A DNA stretch of 64,000 bases from Streptococcus pneumoniae (GCF_001457635.1 NZ_LN831051.1:1612001-1676000), one strand, 5' to 3'; counted from the first letter of the stretch, positions 9,936 to 19,680 are shown. Made by a program: numbers and translations. The notes: generated by a model from the sequence alone, not told the origin.

Positions 9936-10286
9936 GAAACTCCTTCAGTCTTTTCACCTCCACTTGAAATTCTTTGTCCACTTCCTTAATTAACTCTCCG
10001 ACTCCTTTACTCAATTCTTGTAATTGGTCCTGAGAAATCAGATGGCTTTGATTAATCGCACGCGCAATTTGATTGATGTTATTTCCAATCCTCCTCAATT
10101 CAAACACTAACTGTTCATAAGTATCAGTGTTAATCGTGACAAATGACATATTGGGATTAAGCAAAACTTTTCTGGCGTAGACTGAGAAATTTTGACAGTG
10201 ACTCTTAGTAATACGATCATTTAATTAATTCAATTCTGAATCAGTTAGAAATATTTTTTTAGATTAGTACGATAACGATAAACCAT
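9922..10286 (-). pseudogene. mobC-like relaxosome accessory gene, stop plus frameshift
   Basis: The C-terminal 80 residues contain RRIGNNINQIARAINQ, the conserved motif of MobC/Tn5252 Orf9-like relaxosome proteins that help the relaxase at oriT. Upstream, the same frame continues through TAA at 10225-10227 to read IFLTDSELN and NDRITKSHCQNFSVYARKV. A natural ATG lies at 10286, but the frame changes inside a run of seven A (plus-strand T at 10254-10260); eight would restore it. The gene thus carries two lesions, and a homopolymer slippage is one of them. Confidence 0.8.
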
Positions 10287-10295
10287 AGCAGTCTC

Positions 10296-10655
10296 CTATC
10301 CCATATATTTTTCACAGAATTCACGACTGAGTGGCTGAGCTTGATTGACTTCTACAATTAATTCTTGAACACAAGTCAATAAGATTGAGACGTGCTCTTG
10401 AGTCACTTGATGATTCTCTCTTGCGATAATCAAAACCAAATGCACATCTCGACTGATCTGTTCAAACTTTTGAGACTGCCAAAGGGAAAACCATTCTTTG
10501 GCAGCTAACTGTTTGTCATCAGTCATCAAAATTTTATCCCTGACGAATGGTGAAAAGTGACGATAATTATCAACCTCCATCATTTTTTCAATCTGTTTTA
10601 GCTCATCTGCGGTTAGATTTACCTCTTTTCGAATGTCACGGTACTGTTCAGACAT
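10296..10655 (-). CDS. Tn5252 Orf10-like mobilisation accessory protein
   Basis: A 119-residue soluble protein that looks helical. It starts MSEQYRDIRKEVNLTADELKQIEKMM and contains FSPFVRDKILM, a layout typical of ribbon-helix-helix relaxosome proteins that bind near oriT. It is the first gene of the mobC-relaxase cluster and is intact, unlike the two genes after it. Its match to Tn5252 Orf10-type proteins is from memory of PPI-1 content, not a search. Confidence 0.6.
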   Translation of the reverse strand: MSEQYRDIRKEVNLTADELKQIEKMMEVDNYRHFSPFVRDKILMTDDKQLAAKEWFSLWQSQKFEQISRDVHLVLIIARENHQVTQEHVSILLTCVQELIVEVNQAQPLSREFCEKYMG

Positions 10656-10659
10656 CTCT

Positions 10660-10865
10660 TTTCCTCACTTTCATCCTTTCTCGGGTAAACCCCGACCCCG
10701 TGTGTCATACGGGAAATTTCTTAAAGTCCTTGTTCGGTCTTTGCGAGCTCAGGCATTGTGGTCACAATACCCAAAAAATCATATCGCCAGCTAACCAAAA
10801 CCTTCCAGTTTTGACAGCTAACCATAAGATAACTTGGTGGCTACGCCCCCAAACTCCCAGGTAAA
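10660..10865. other. Probable oriT / relaxosome-binding region
   Basis: A non-coding stretch directly upstream of the mobilisation genes holds three close inverted repeats: TCGGG-TAAAC-CCCGA (10681-10695), CCCGT-(7)-ACGGG (10697-10713) and ATTGTG-GT-CACAAT (10755-10768). A GC-rich stretch (GGTGGCTACGCCCCC) follows. Placement in front of relaxase genes and the dense dyads fit an origin of transfer. The nick site cannot be assigned by eye. Confidence 0.5.
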
Positions 10866-10931
10866 ATTCTTAGTTGGATTTTTAAAAGTTGAGAAAAGTA
10901 TAGCAGAAGAAAGTTGGGGAAGTTATCACAA

Positions 10932-11416
10932 ATCAAGTAGGGACTAATCTCTAACACCACTGCATGTACCGTCCTATATTTATGATCAGCTCCCATCGTT
11001 TACATTTTTAGGTCACTGTCTTTTCATACCAGGAATTAGAATTGACAAATTTAATTAGAGAGGTATTCATTTAATTGTTCACTTCTTCGCTCCATTTCCA
11101 TTACAGAAATTTCTTCAATACTATGTGTTCAGCTGACTCCCATGATTCGTTGTACTACGTCCTAAACGCTCACGGAATAAGCCGTACATCTTTCCTAGTT
11201 TACTCTCGTAATTTACGTATATAGGTTACGACACCTATTTGGATTTTAGAGTTCCTCATCCGCTATATATGGCTTCAAGTCACGATTCTGTTTGTAGAAC
11301 CTTGATTTCGCTAATTCCTTCCTATCCCCCCTACCTCACGATATTCAGGCTTAGGAGTCGCTATTGGTTTCATCTGCAGCAAATATCCACAGAGGACTTG
11401 GACCTCAGATGTACAC
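10932..11416 (-). mobile_element. Group II intron remnant lacking its reverse-transcriptase ORF
   Basis: Read on the minus strand the stretch begins GTGTAC (11416) and passes through blocks that look like a bacterial group II intron ribozyme 5' part (AAACTAGGAAAGATGTACGG, CTTATTCCGTGAGCG, GAATCATGGGAGTCAGC). It ends with GGACGGTACATGCAGTGGTG and CCCTACTTGAT (about 10932), which resembles the usual 3' end. The roughly 1.3-kb intron-encoded protein that should lie between is missing. The identification rests on remembered intron sequence, and the ends are approximate. No protein is encoded in this stretch. Confidence 0.55.
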
Positions 11417-11435
11417 TATGCCTGTCGAACAAAGA

Positions 11436-11467
11436 AAAAAGTAGGCTAAATTTCTAACCTACTTTTT
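11436..11467. terminator. Bidirectional terminator hairpin
   Basis: AAAAAGTAGG (11436-11445) pairs with CCTACTTTTT (11458-11467), giving a stem with A/T runs on both sides, just beyond the stop of the PHP/ATPase gene. Confidence 0.75.
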
Positions 11468-11473
11468 CTGACT

Positions 11474-12631
11474 CTACTCTGATAAAGCCGTCTCATATAT
11501 AGACATTTTATGCTTGAAGGAATCTTTTCCTCCCTCTAATTGATTGATGATATGATTTTTTATATATTTTTCACTAACATATCCCTGTGATTCAATCCAT
11601 CCGTTAACTCCATCTGACTCCATAATAACAACTTGATCTGTCATAGAATTTGTTACAATTGTAGCATTATGTGTTGCTAAAATAATTTGACGTTGAGCTT
11701 TCACATCTCTAAACTGCTGAACTAAATGCCTGTAAATATAACGATTGTCTAGATTGTCTTCAGGCTGATCAATAATCAATGGTCTGAAGTCTTTAGAATA
11801 GTCACTATATGCTAATAAAAAATCAAGCATGGCTACAACTTTTTGTCCCAAACTTAATACACCAACTTCTTTATAGAGAATATCAAGTTGTTGCGAAGAT
11901 TCTTTCGAGTTAATATTAAACTCCAAAAATCGTGTATTTTCTTTAGAAAAAATTTTTCGTTTATATGCACCTGATAAGTGAGAACCTTTTTTCAAAATGT
12001 CATAACTATTGAAATGAGCAATATAGTTAACTATTTTTTGATTATTGAAATCCTTCATTATAGTCAGTGAATGTTGATAACTTCCATCTTTCTTACTTAT
12101 AATATTTTCACTTAACCATTGATTAACCCATGATTCTTGTTCATAATCATATATACATACAATATGCAATTTATCTGCTGCACTAATTTCTACTCCATGT
12201 AAAATATGAGGATGTATATCATAAATCGGATAATTTTTCATTATGATTGAGACTGCCATTTGTAACTTTTTAATACCTTTGGTAGTATTATGATCAGTTA
12301 CTACAACTATTTCTATTCCATTTTTTATGATTGCCTCTGCTAACATAAGAAAACTAATATATTCTTTTGAACTAGAAAAAACAACCTTATCAAAATTACT
12401 AAAAAAAATTGTCTTATCAACTTTTATTTTCTTATTTTCAAAAAATATATCATATAGTTCATCTTCAGTAATTTTTCTATATTTCGTTGCAGTCCAATTA
12501 GAAAATAGCTTGTAATCATAAGAAACAGGTGTATGCAAATGAATTAAAGTCTTGTGAAAGCTACCGAATTTCTCTTTGGAATTTGTTAGTTCTTGATAAA
12601 CAGACTTTATCTTGTTATTAAACCCTCTCAT
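11474..12631 (-). CDS. TrlF-type PHP/ABC-ATPase protein with internal deletion
   Basis: 385 residues. The N-terminal part has PHP-phosphoesterase motifs HLHTPVSYD (about 32), VTDHNTTKG (about 116) and HGVEIS (about 144). The C-terminal part is an SMC/ABC-like ATPase end: LSLGQK (signature-like), [12 protein letters not shown] (Walker B) and ILATHNATI (H-loop). The Walker A P-loop that should sit between them is absent; the join lies near [11 protein letters not shown] (about residue 240). Proteins of this PHP plus AAA kind are usually far longer. I infer an in-frame internal deletion, so ATP binding should be lost. It follows pezAT; intact relatives are suspected defence or DNA-damage proteins. 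Confidence 0.7.
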
Positions 12632-12658
12632 TTCTACTCTCCTAAAAATATCAATTGT

Positions 12659-13420
12659 TTATTTTTCAAGTAATTCATTAAGTCTCTTTTCCCCTACCCT
12701 CAACATCTCCTTTTCTACCTGACTCCACTCTCCAAACAATAACTCATGAAGAACATCTGCTGCTGAAGTTGTATTTTCTTTTGAATCATATACACAACTT
12801 CTATCTCGTTGGTAAATTTGAATTCTTTCAAAAATAGCTAGTTCTTCCAATTGTCGTGTATTATCAACTAGATGATTTACAATGAAATCATGATGTTCTT
12901 TTGGTGTTGCGCGTGCTTGATTTGGATTGATAGCGTACAGTTCTTCGTATCGAATAAGAGTGCTCAGATAGGACAGCTTAGGCTTTGTCGCAATCAAGGC
13001 TAATTGTACTTCATATCCCTTATTTTTCAAGAGTTGTGCCGTTTTCTTTGGAACATCAACTGTTCGTAAAGTTCCCTCTATCAAAAGATTGTATCTCAAA
13101 CTACTCAATTTTGTTACTAAAGACTCTACCATTTTTCCTGCAAAATCTTTGGTATATTCTACACTGTCTTTGCCATATTCTTGCTGCAGTTCTAAATAGT
13201 GTGGATGCTGAGAACGAAAACTATCACCATCTATGATAACAATATTTCCTTGAAATTCTTTCTGTTTAATACGATGAATTGTAGTCTTACCGGCACCACT
13301 TTGACCTCCAAGCAAAATCGCTATAGGTTGTTTACTGGACTTTTTTCCTCTTGTCAGTGAACGAAGATTCCTTGCTAAAGCATGTTTGAATTCACTATCA
13401 GTATAATCTTGGATTTCCAT
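12659..13420 (-). CDS. pezT: PezT zeta-family toxin (UDP-GlcNAc kinase)
   Basis: 253 residues with the Walker A motif GGQSGAGKTT (about 37-46), the IDGDSFR segment of zeta toxins and an arginine-rich later part. PezT phosphorylates UDP-N-acetylglucosamine and so blocks peptidoglycan synthesis when freed from PezA. The length matches the pneumococcal PezT family. Its start overlaps the pezA stop (TAATG), so translation is coupled and antitoxin comes first. All core motifs are present. The system can stabilise the island around it. Confidence 0.95.
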   Translation of the reverse strand: MEIQDYTDSEFKHALARNLRSLTRGKKSSKQPIAILLGGQSGAGKTTIHRIKQKEFQGNIVIIDGDSFRSQHPHYLELQQEYGKDSVEYTKDFAGKMVESLVTKLSSLRYNLLIEGTLRTVDVPKKTAQLLKNKGYEVQLALIATKPKLSYLSTLIRYEELYAINPNQARATPKEHHDFIVNHLVDNTRQLEELAIFERIQIYQRDRSCVYDSKENTTSAADVLHELLFGEWSQVEKEMLRVGEKRLNELLEK

Positions 13421-13896
13421 TAAGCTACCATCCGCTTTTCAGATATCTCTAACATACGTTCAATTCCATCCAAATAGCCACTATATCTCTCTATTTCATC
13501 AAAAGTTTCTACTAAATAGATATTCGTATGAATCAAGTCAGATAGATCATCACTCATTAAAATCCAAGGATTAGATTCATCATCAATGCTAATTCCCTGA
13601 CTATCTTGATAACGATAGAGTCGAGATAATAGATTAGCACCTCTTTCTTTCACAATTTCAATTTTCAAAGTCAATTCATAATCTTCAACAGGATTGAGCA
13701 TTTTATCTTCTCCTACAATATCGACATAAGATACATTAAACTTCTGACAAATGATGTCAATTAATTCCGTAGAGACTGAACTCGTTCCATTTTCATAACG
13801 ACTCAAGCTATTTCGAGAAATTCCTATAATTCGTGCAAATTCGGGTTGTGTTAAGTCATGTGTTTTACGTAAGGATTTTATGTTCTTTCCAATCAT
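13420..13896 (-). CDS. pezA: PezA antitoxin and autorepressor
   Basis: The likely start is ATG 13896 (MIGKNIKSLRKTHDLTQ), preceded by AAAGGAG, giving about 158 residues; the longer frame runs into the promoter. The N-terminal XRE-type helix-turn-helix (QPEFARIIGISRNSLSRYENG) binds the pez promoter. The C-terminal region wraps and inhibits PezT. It is the first gene of the pezAT operon. Confidence 0.93.
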   Translation of the reverse strand: MIGKNIKSLRKTHDLTQPEFARIIGISRNSLSRYENGTSSVSTELIDIICQKFNVSYVDIVGEDKMLNPVEDYELTLKIEIVKERGANLLSRLYRYQDSQGISIDDESNPWILMSDDLSDLIHTNIYLVETFDEIERYSGYLDGIERMLEISEKRMVA

Positions 13897-13923
13897 AGCA
13901 AACTCCTTTATTTTTATAAATCC

Positions 13924-13965
13924 ATTATAGCATAAAAAAGCATAATACACCAATTTTGGTGCGTT
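13924..13965 (-). promoter_or_regulatory. pezAT promoter with operator dyad
   Basis: On the minus strand TATAAT lies 18 bases after TTGGTG. The dyad CACCAA-TT-TTGGTG (plus strand 13948-13961) overlaps the -35 box, a fitting place for PezA autorepression. Confidence 0.65.
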
Positions 13966-14340
13966 ATTTCTTGTTTTTCTATCCTAAACTTTACTTCTAT
14001 AAAAGTCACCTAAAGAGCCATAAATATTTATTCTTGTATTAATTTTTTCGATGCGCAAACGATATCTACAAATACATCTATAACGATTCACCTTTTAGGA
14101 TTTTTATTGTCAAAATTGCCTTTATCTACAAAGACAAAATGCTTATAAAATAGCTTGAAATCAAGGATTATCACCTTTTTCGTTGTAGCAACACTCCACA
14201 TGTGATTATTAGGCTATTAGCAAAGCGTATCCAATACCTCAATAAAGTGTTGTTTTTACTGATATTTTAACTATATTGTATAGTCTACTATTTAAATCTC
14301 AATTAGGATATTTTATAGAATACCCAAAATTCAACAATAA
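13966..14340. other. AT-rich stretch without a recognised gene
   Basis: About 375 bases between the pez promoter and the next broken gene. I see no open frame with a plausible start and no clear repeat. It may be a decayed remnant. Confidence 0.5.
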
Positions 14341-14985
14341 CTAAAAGTAAGATTCCATTGTATTTCCTTGTTGGTCTTTCATATCACGAATTTTATTTTT
14401 CAGAATATTAAAGTTACAAATTTCATCTCTAATATCGTTATCCGCTCTGTAGCCATTAATCATCTCAGTCAGAGTTTTCCCTTTACTACCTTTCTTTATA
14501 GTAGTATTTACTCTTTTTATACTGCTTTCAAAAGGCTCATATGTTTTATACTTAATTACTTCGTCTTTAAAATTAAATAAAGGTGTATCCGGCTTAGCAT
14601 TCCATAAAATAATCAACCACATTATAGCATTATAAAGCTGCTTTGCAGTTTCATTCCACTTTTCAGGTTGTAAATTTCCACTCCCTGTATTGTCATATTC
14701 TTGTCTATTATTTACATGAGAATCACCTACAAGTGGATTAAAAAGAGGTAGCCCTTTGTGATTAATTAGTTCTAAAAAATCCCTTGCCGCACCCATGCAA
14801 CACTGAATAACTTCCTTCTTGCCATCAATTTTACTCTCAGCGATAAATACATAATATTCATCTTCAATAGTTGCTCCTGCATCACTATGTTTTTGTTGAT
14901 TTGCTAACAGCTTAATATGTGCTTTAGGCTAAACTTCAAAATCTCTAACAATTCTTTGTCTTGTTTCATGTCCTCTACAATTCAT
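14341..14985 (-). pseudogene. Unknown protein gene with early amber stop
   Basis: A good Shine-Dalgarno (AAAGGAGAAC) precedes ATG 14985 (MNCRGHETRQRIVRDFEV). TAG at 14929-14931 then interrupts the frame, after which the same frame runs to 14341, including ESKIDGKKEVIQCCMGAARDFLE and a helical C-terminal part. The intact protein would be 214 residues. I do not recognise the family. It is soluble and has no transmembrane segment. Restarting at the ATG near 14796 would give 151 residues. Confidence 0.7.
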
Positions 14986-15070
14986 TTAAGTTCTCCTTTA
15001 CAAGTTTAGTAACTAGCCTTATTATACTATATAAGATATGAAATGTACCATAATCTTCATCAACTAGTTT

Positions 15071-16808
15071 TTAGAAAATCACAAATCCATCTGGAGAGAT
15101 GACAAGCTGATTCTCCAATTCTTGGCAATTGCTTGCTAGTGCTACTGCTTCTTTCTCTAAAAGATAATCTTCTGTTGATTGGTTGAATATTGCTTTGAGG
15201 ATCCGTCCTTCGTATTTCCATTCCAGAGCTACTAAATCAGATTTGATTTCTTGAAGGCTATACTTGCCATGCGAAATAATTACTGACGCGTATTTCCGAA
15301 TCTTAATCAGCCTCTTCATAAAGTTCAGCATATCATTGTCACTTGATACACGTTCCCAAGGCATACAACGACGACAATCTGGATCTGGTCCTCCAGTCAA
15401 GGCTAGCTCGGTTCCGTAATAAATGCACGGTGTTCCTTTTTGTAAAAAGAGAAAGGCTAAGGCTGATTTAACCAGTTGAACATCTTCATTGGCCGTCCAC
15501 AGGATTCGCTCTGTATCATGTGAATCCAAGAGATTAAACATGACCTCTGAAATCTGCTGCTTGTAATACATAGACTCTCCATTGATTTCATCGATGAACT
15601 GGTCTGTCTTCTTAATTCCTCGTAAGAAATAGTCCTTGATACTATCAGATAAAGGATAATTCATGATGGCATGGAACTCATCTCCATTTAGCCAAGGCTG
15701 AGATGTATGCCAGACTTCTCCTAGGATATAAAGATCAGGATTTTTAGCTAAAACTGCCTTACGAAAATCCTTCCAGAACTGATGGTCAATCTCATTAGCC
15801 ACATCCAAACGCCAAGCATCGATATTAAACTCTTCAATCCAATAAGTCGCAACCTTTAAAAGATAATTCTTGACCTCTGGATTGGCTGTATTTAGCTTAG
15901 GCATATAGTCCTCGAAACCAAAAACATGATAGGGTAAGTCTCTCTTATTAACTAGCTTTTCAGTTGTCACTGGGAATTGTTGAATATGGAACCAATCCTT
16001 ATAAGCAGACTGTTCACCATTTTTGACGACATTTTTCCATTGAAGAGATTGCGAACCAATATGATTAAATACCGCATCCAGCATGACTTTCATGCCACGA
16101 TGATGCGCTTGATCCACCAGTTCCCGAAAGGTCTCCTTGTCTCCAAAATGACGGTCAATTTCAAAGTAATCTGTCGTATTGTACTTGTGATTGCTTGTAG
16201 ATTCAAAGATGGGACAAAGATATAGTCCAGTAATACCCAAGTCTTGCAAGTAATCCATATGATCAATAATCCCCTGTAAATCACCACCAAAGAAATCATC
16301 GCTCTTAGGTGTGACAGATGAATCCCAGTCTAAAGTCCCTTCTGGGTTTAATAGAGCATTGCCATTGGCAAATCTTTCAGGAAATATCTGATACCATACC
16401 GTATTTGAAACCCAGTCAGGAACCTTGCAGGCATCAATCTTGAAGATAAGGCAACTTAAATCCATTCCCAATTGCATGAAGATTTTCTAGAGAATTTTCC
16501 ACACACCCTTTATCGCCATACAAAATATTTTGACCTTCTGTATCTCTGAGCTCAAAGAGATACTGGATACGTGCAAAGTCAACTGACACTTCAACCTGCC
16601 AATGGTCAAATAAGGTACCAGAAGTTATCTTGACCATTTCTTTTGTATCCTGATAAAACTCCTCCATAAAGATAAAAGGGTCCCCATAGTGCAAGTTGAT
16701 GCTTTCAATGTCCCCTTTCTTAGTTCGAATTCGAATATGGAGTTTCTTATCCTTATAAAGATAGGCATACTCCGACTCAGGCCTATGGTAAATAGCACTC
16801 AATTCCAT
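15071..16808 (-). pseudogene. GH13 neopullulanase/alpha-amylase-type glycosidase, frameshifted
   Basis: Start ATG 16808 (MELSAIYHRPESEY) is preferred because AGGAG lies eight bases upstream. The N-terminal domain (to 16434) is the starch-binding-like module of neopullulanases. A one-base loss near 16441-16447 (after KLPYL) changes frame; the second frame then carries the catalytic barrel: VWYQIFPERFANG, WRLDVANE (nucleophile Asp), ILGEVWH (acid Glu) and LLDSHDTERIL (third Asp). The joined product would be about 579 residues, acting on alpha-1,4/1,6 glucans or maltodextrins in the cytoplasm. A LacI-type operator precedes it. Every catalytic residue is intact, so only the shift disables it. Confidence 0.85.
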
Positions 16809-16841
16809 CAATTTGTCTCCTAAAGTATTCATTCAAATTTT

Positions 16842-16857
16842 ACGCAAACGTTTTCAA
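16842..16857. promoter_or_regulatory. MalR/CcpA-type operator
   Basis: ACGCAAACGTTTTCAA lies just upstream of the glycosidase start. It is close to the cre/MalR consensus (CGCAAACGTTTGCG), which fits maltodextrin or carbon-catabolite control. Confidence 0.65.
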
Positions 16858-16939
16858 ACTCAATGAATCCAGTATACTATTTTTGTAAACTATTTGCAAG
16901 GAATGTCCGTTGTTAAAGGAACTATCTTTTAAAGTATAC

Positions 16940-16961
16940 AAAAAGCCTTAAAAAAGGCTTT
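16940..16961 (-). terminator. Terminator of the lipid kinase gene
   Basis: AAAGCC and GGCTTT arms around an A-rich loop lie a few bases beyond the stop at 16971, with T-rich flanks on the minus strand. Confidence 0.65.
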
Positions 16962-16970
16962 CTCTATATA

Positions 16971-17855
16971 CTAATCCTCTTTCGGTTTTGAAAATACTTC
17001 TACTCGCTGAGCTAGGACTTTGATTTCTACAGGTAGGTTATCTGATTTATCTCCGTCAACATCTGACTCCAATTCACTATCTGAAGAGATTTTAATATTA
17101 CGCGCTTTGATATACTCGATATTATCATTTGCGACAACATCCCCTTTTAATAAATCAGGAATGACGGATAATTTGGAGAATATAGAGGCATCTTTCAGAA
17201 TCAAAATGTTGGCATAGCCGTCCTTGTTTTCTTCAAAGATTTTCTTATCAGCGAAGTAATTTGTCAAAAGGACCAAAACATGGCTAGCTTCACCAACATA
17301 ATTTCCATTTTCTGTCTCAACCTTAATGTTAAAGACCTGATCTGTCATGACAGACTTCATGGTATTTACAGCATAGGTTAAAATACCGAATTTTGTTTTG
17401 TCCTCTATTTCAACATTGTGAATCGCCTCAGGCAGAGAACCGATACTAAAGATATAACCAAAATAGTTGTCATTTGCTTTACCGATATCAATCTTATTGA
17501 TTAAATCAAAATCCAGTTCGTCAATTGCGCCATCGATGTCTTGATTGATTTCCAAAAGTTTTGTAATGAGGTTACCCGTACCGCCTGGGATAATCCCTAA
17601 CTTAGGAATGTAGTCTCTCTCATCAATACCTGAAATGACTTCATTGACAGTTCCATCTCCACCAAACACAACCACTGCATCATACTGCTCACGAGAAGCT
17701 TCTTCAGCAAAATGTGTTGCATCCAGCGCTTTTTCGGTAATTTTGGTTTCAACATATTCAAAGTATTCTTTTGCTTTATTCTCCAGCTTTTCTTTGTAAT
17801 CCAAAGCCTTCTCGCCACCAGAAGTAGGGTTGATAATTACCATTGCTTTTTTCAT
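16971..17855 (-). CDS. DgkB/YegS-type diacylglycerol or lipid kinase
   Basis: The start is placed at ATG 17855 (MKKAMVIINPTSGG), which has AAGGA upstream; the longer frame adds 17 unlikely residues. The ATP-binding VVVFGGDGTVNEVISG and the LGIIPGGTGN loop are the hallmarks of the diacylglycerol kinase catalytic domain. The usual C-terminal beta-rich domain follows. The roughly 294-residue length is typical. It would phosphorylate diacylglycerol or another lipid at the membrane. Confidence 0.88.
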   Translation of the reverse strand: MKKAMVIINPTSGGEKALDYKEKLENKAKEYFEYVETKITEKALDATHFAEEASREQYDAVVVFGGDGTVNEVISGIDERDYIPKLGIIPGGTGNLITKLLEINQDIDGAIDELDFDLINKIDIGKANDNYFGYIFSIGSLPEAIHNVEIEDKTKFGILTYAVNTMKSVMTDQVFNIKVETENGNYVGEASHVLVLLTNYFADKKIFEENKDGYANILILKDASIFSKLSVIPDLLKGDVVANDNIEYIKARNIKISSDSELESDVDGDKSDNLPVEIKVLAQRVEVFSKPKED

Positions 17856-17966
17856 TGATTTTATCCTTAATTTTAAACAGAAATGTTTACATTTCGTCGT
17901 ATGCAAGTAAATGTAATCCTATTATACAATGAAAATACAGAAAAGAGAAATCTGACATACTGGAGA

Positions 17967-18821
17967 TTAATACGCTTTTATTCTATTTTCCCATCGCCTA
18001 ACTACATCCTTTAAGGGTTCATCCAAGTAAGAATAGGCCTTATCCTTGATCCAATCAGGAATACCGTAAGCTGCCTCTGCTATGCTACAAGTGATTGCTG
18101 CGAGAGTATCACTGTCGCCACCAAGTGAGATGGCATTTCTTATCGCATCTTCGAAGTCTCTACTTTCAAGAAAGGCGATAATGGCTTGAGGGACAGTTTC
18201 CTGACATGTTTCGTTAAAACGATAGTTAGGACGGATTTCATCTAAAGTTTGAGATAGATTGTAATCGTATTCTTTTTCTATATAATCCTTAATTCGTCTT
18301 TTACACTCTGTAGGATTGTCGTTAATTGATTGCTCGTACTCTCTACAATAACCACCAAAGTAAAAACGACATAGAAAGATAGCATCAGCTGTAGCCATAG
18401 CGCCTTTGACACCTTCTGGATGATTATGAGTTACCTCTGCAGAAAGACTCGTAAGTCCTCTAGATGATGGCCACATACCAGTTTTCGCATAAAAACCACA
18501 GTCCATGATCCAAGCACATGGAGAAATACGCATAGCTGATCCATTCCCAAAGCTATTATAAGGCTCACGGTTATCGCTGTTTAGCCATGCATTAAACCGA
18601 GCACCGTAATCAGCATTCGGATACATTCTGCCATATTTCTTCATCGCGTCAATGAAATCGTCTTTTTGTCCACCATTCATAATTGCTTCTGCAACAGCAC
18701 AGGTCATAACCGTGTCATCTGTAAAAAAGCAGTCCTTCCGAAATAAAGGAAAGTCCTTTGTTTTGATATTGTTCCATTCGTAAACAGAACCGACAATATC
18801 TCCAATAATTGCTCCAAGCAT
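17967..18821 (-). CDS. ADP-ribosylglycohydrolase (DraG family)
   Basis: 284 residues. The start MLGAIIGDIVGSVYEW, the metal-binding FTDDTVMT (about residues 33-40) and the C-terminal GGDSDTLAAI place it in the ADP-ribosylglycohydrolase family, which uses two Mg ions to remove ADP-ribose from proteins or small molecules. The stop of the upstream ATP-grasp gene is 57 bases away on the same strand, so they probably share a transcript. The target is unknown. Confidence 0.88.
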   Translation of the reverse strand: MLGAIIGDIVGSVYEWNNIKTKDFPLFRKDCFFTDDTVMTCAVAEAIMNGGQKDDFIDAMKKYGRMYPNADYGARFNAWLNSDNREPYNSFGNGSAMRISPCAWIMDCGFYAKTGMWPSSRGLTSLSAEVTHNHPEGVKGAMATADAIFLCRFYFGGYCREYEQSINDNPTECKRRIKDYIEKEYDYNLSQTLDEIRPNYRFNETCQETVPQAIIAFLESRDFEDAIRNAISLGGDSDTLAAITCSIAEAAYGIPDWIKDKAYSYLDEPLKDVVRRWENRIKAY

Positions 18822-18878
18822 CAGATTCCTCCTTGTTCATTTTGATGCTTTTTATATTGGTTATCTACCATATTTATT

Positions 18879-19637
18879 TTAGAAAATAACATCCTGTTGG
18901 ATTTTAAAAATTTCATTTTTTTCAAAATAGGGTTTTACCATTTCTTTCCACCTAGCTCTATGAAAATTGATTGATTTTAAAGGAGATAGGCCATAATTTC
19001 CCAATGCATAACCATCATTTACTTCAACAACAAGTGTTCTGCCATCGCGAGTAACACCGATATCTAGTCCATAAGCTATTGGCGCATCTTTCCAACATGA
19101 TATCGCTTCATCAATTACACTTGCATCAAATTGTGCATGATAATCACCTGTATAGGGTCGAACATCTAATACGCGACCATCTAACACAAAACAACGCCAT
19201 TCAGCTATGAATTCTACAACCTCACTAATCCATATAGGATAGTCGAAAGGTAGACCAATACCTATTAAATCATGGGTTCCATTAACAACTCTTCCAGTAA
19301 AGACTTTTGAACCAGCTTTAGGCTTAATAAATTTTCCCCAATTATCAGGTATATTCACAATCTCTCCTAAAATACCAGCATAAATCTTTCGACCATAAAA
19401 CTCTTTAAGCTCAATAGGATAGTCATGAACCGGAACGTTTAAGCCCATCATTTTTAGTAATGCTCTAGTCTCCATTATATAATCTACAACTATATCTTCA
19501 CTTGTTAACTCTTTTATTTCAGAAAAAGATTGATATAAAATAACTTCTTCTCCTTGTAAGTAGGCACCTACTTGAGCATTGTATTTATTAATTGAAACCT
19601 CACTTGGTAATTTACTTTGTCTAATATAAACAACCAT
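18879..19637 (-). CDS. ATP-grasp domain protein
   Basis: 252 residues. FIKPKAGSKVFTGRVV (about 105) and the end TRDGRTLVVEVNDGYALGNYG (about 212), where acid residues bind Mg, follow the ATP-grasp layout. The core RCFVLDGRVLDVRPY also fits. No signal peptide is present. It sits upstream of the ADP-ribosylglycohydrolase and downstream of the ribbon-helix-helix gene, with an operator in its own promoter. I think it belongs to a small ATP-grasp group of unknown substrate; the chemistry cannot be read. Confidence 0.75.
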   Translation of the reverse strand: MVVYIRQSKLPSEVSINKYNAQVGAYLQGEEVILYQSFSEIKELTSEDIVVDYIMETRALLKMMGLNVPVHDYPIELKEFYGRKIYAGILGEIVNIPDNWGKFIKPKAGSKVFTGRVVNGTHDLIGIGLPFDYPIWISEVVEFIAEWRCFVLDGRVLDVRPYTGDYHAQFDASVIDEAISCWKDAPIAYGLDIGVTRDGRTLVVEVNDGYALGNYGLSPLKSINFHRARWKEMVKPYFEKNEIFKIQQDVIF

Positions 19638-19649
19638 TTCATCACTCCT

Positions 19650-19680
19650 ATATCACTAGTGTTACACCAATTTGTAAAAA
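19650..19680 (-). promoter_or_regulatory. Promoter of the ATP-grasp gene with the shared 11-bp operator
   Basis: On the minus strand TTTACA, 17 bases and TGATAT form a plausible promoter. GGTGTAACACT fills its spacer (plus-strand AGTGTTACACC, 19658-19668). The same 11-mer is in the promoter of the regulator gene. Confidence 0.7.

Noticed and set aside
11239-11457. A 72-codon plus-strand frame
   Set aside because: It lies opposite the group II intron-like ribozyme stretch and has no protein likeness.
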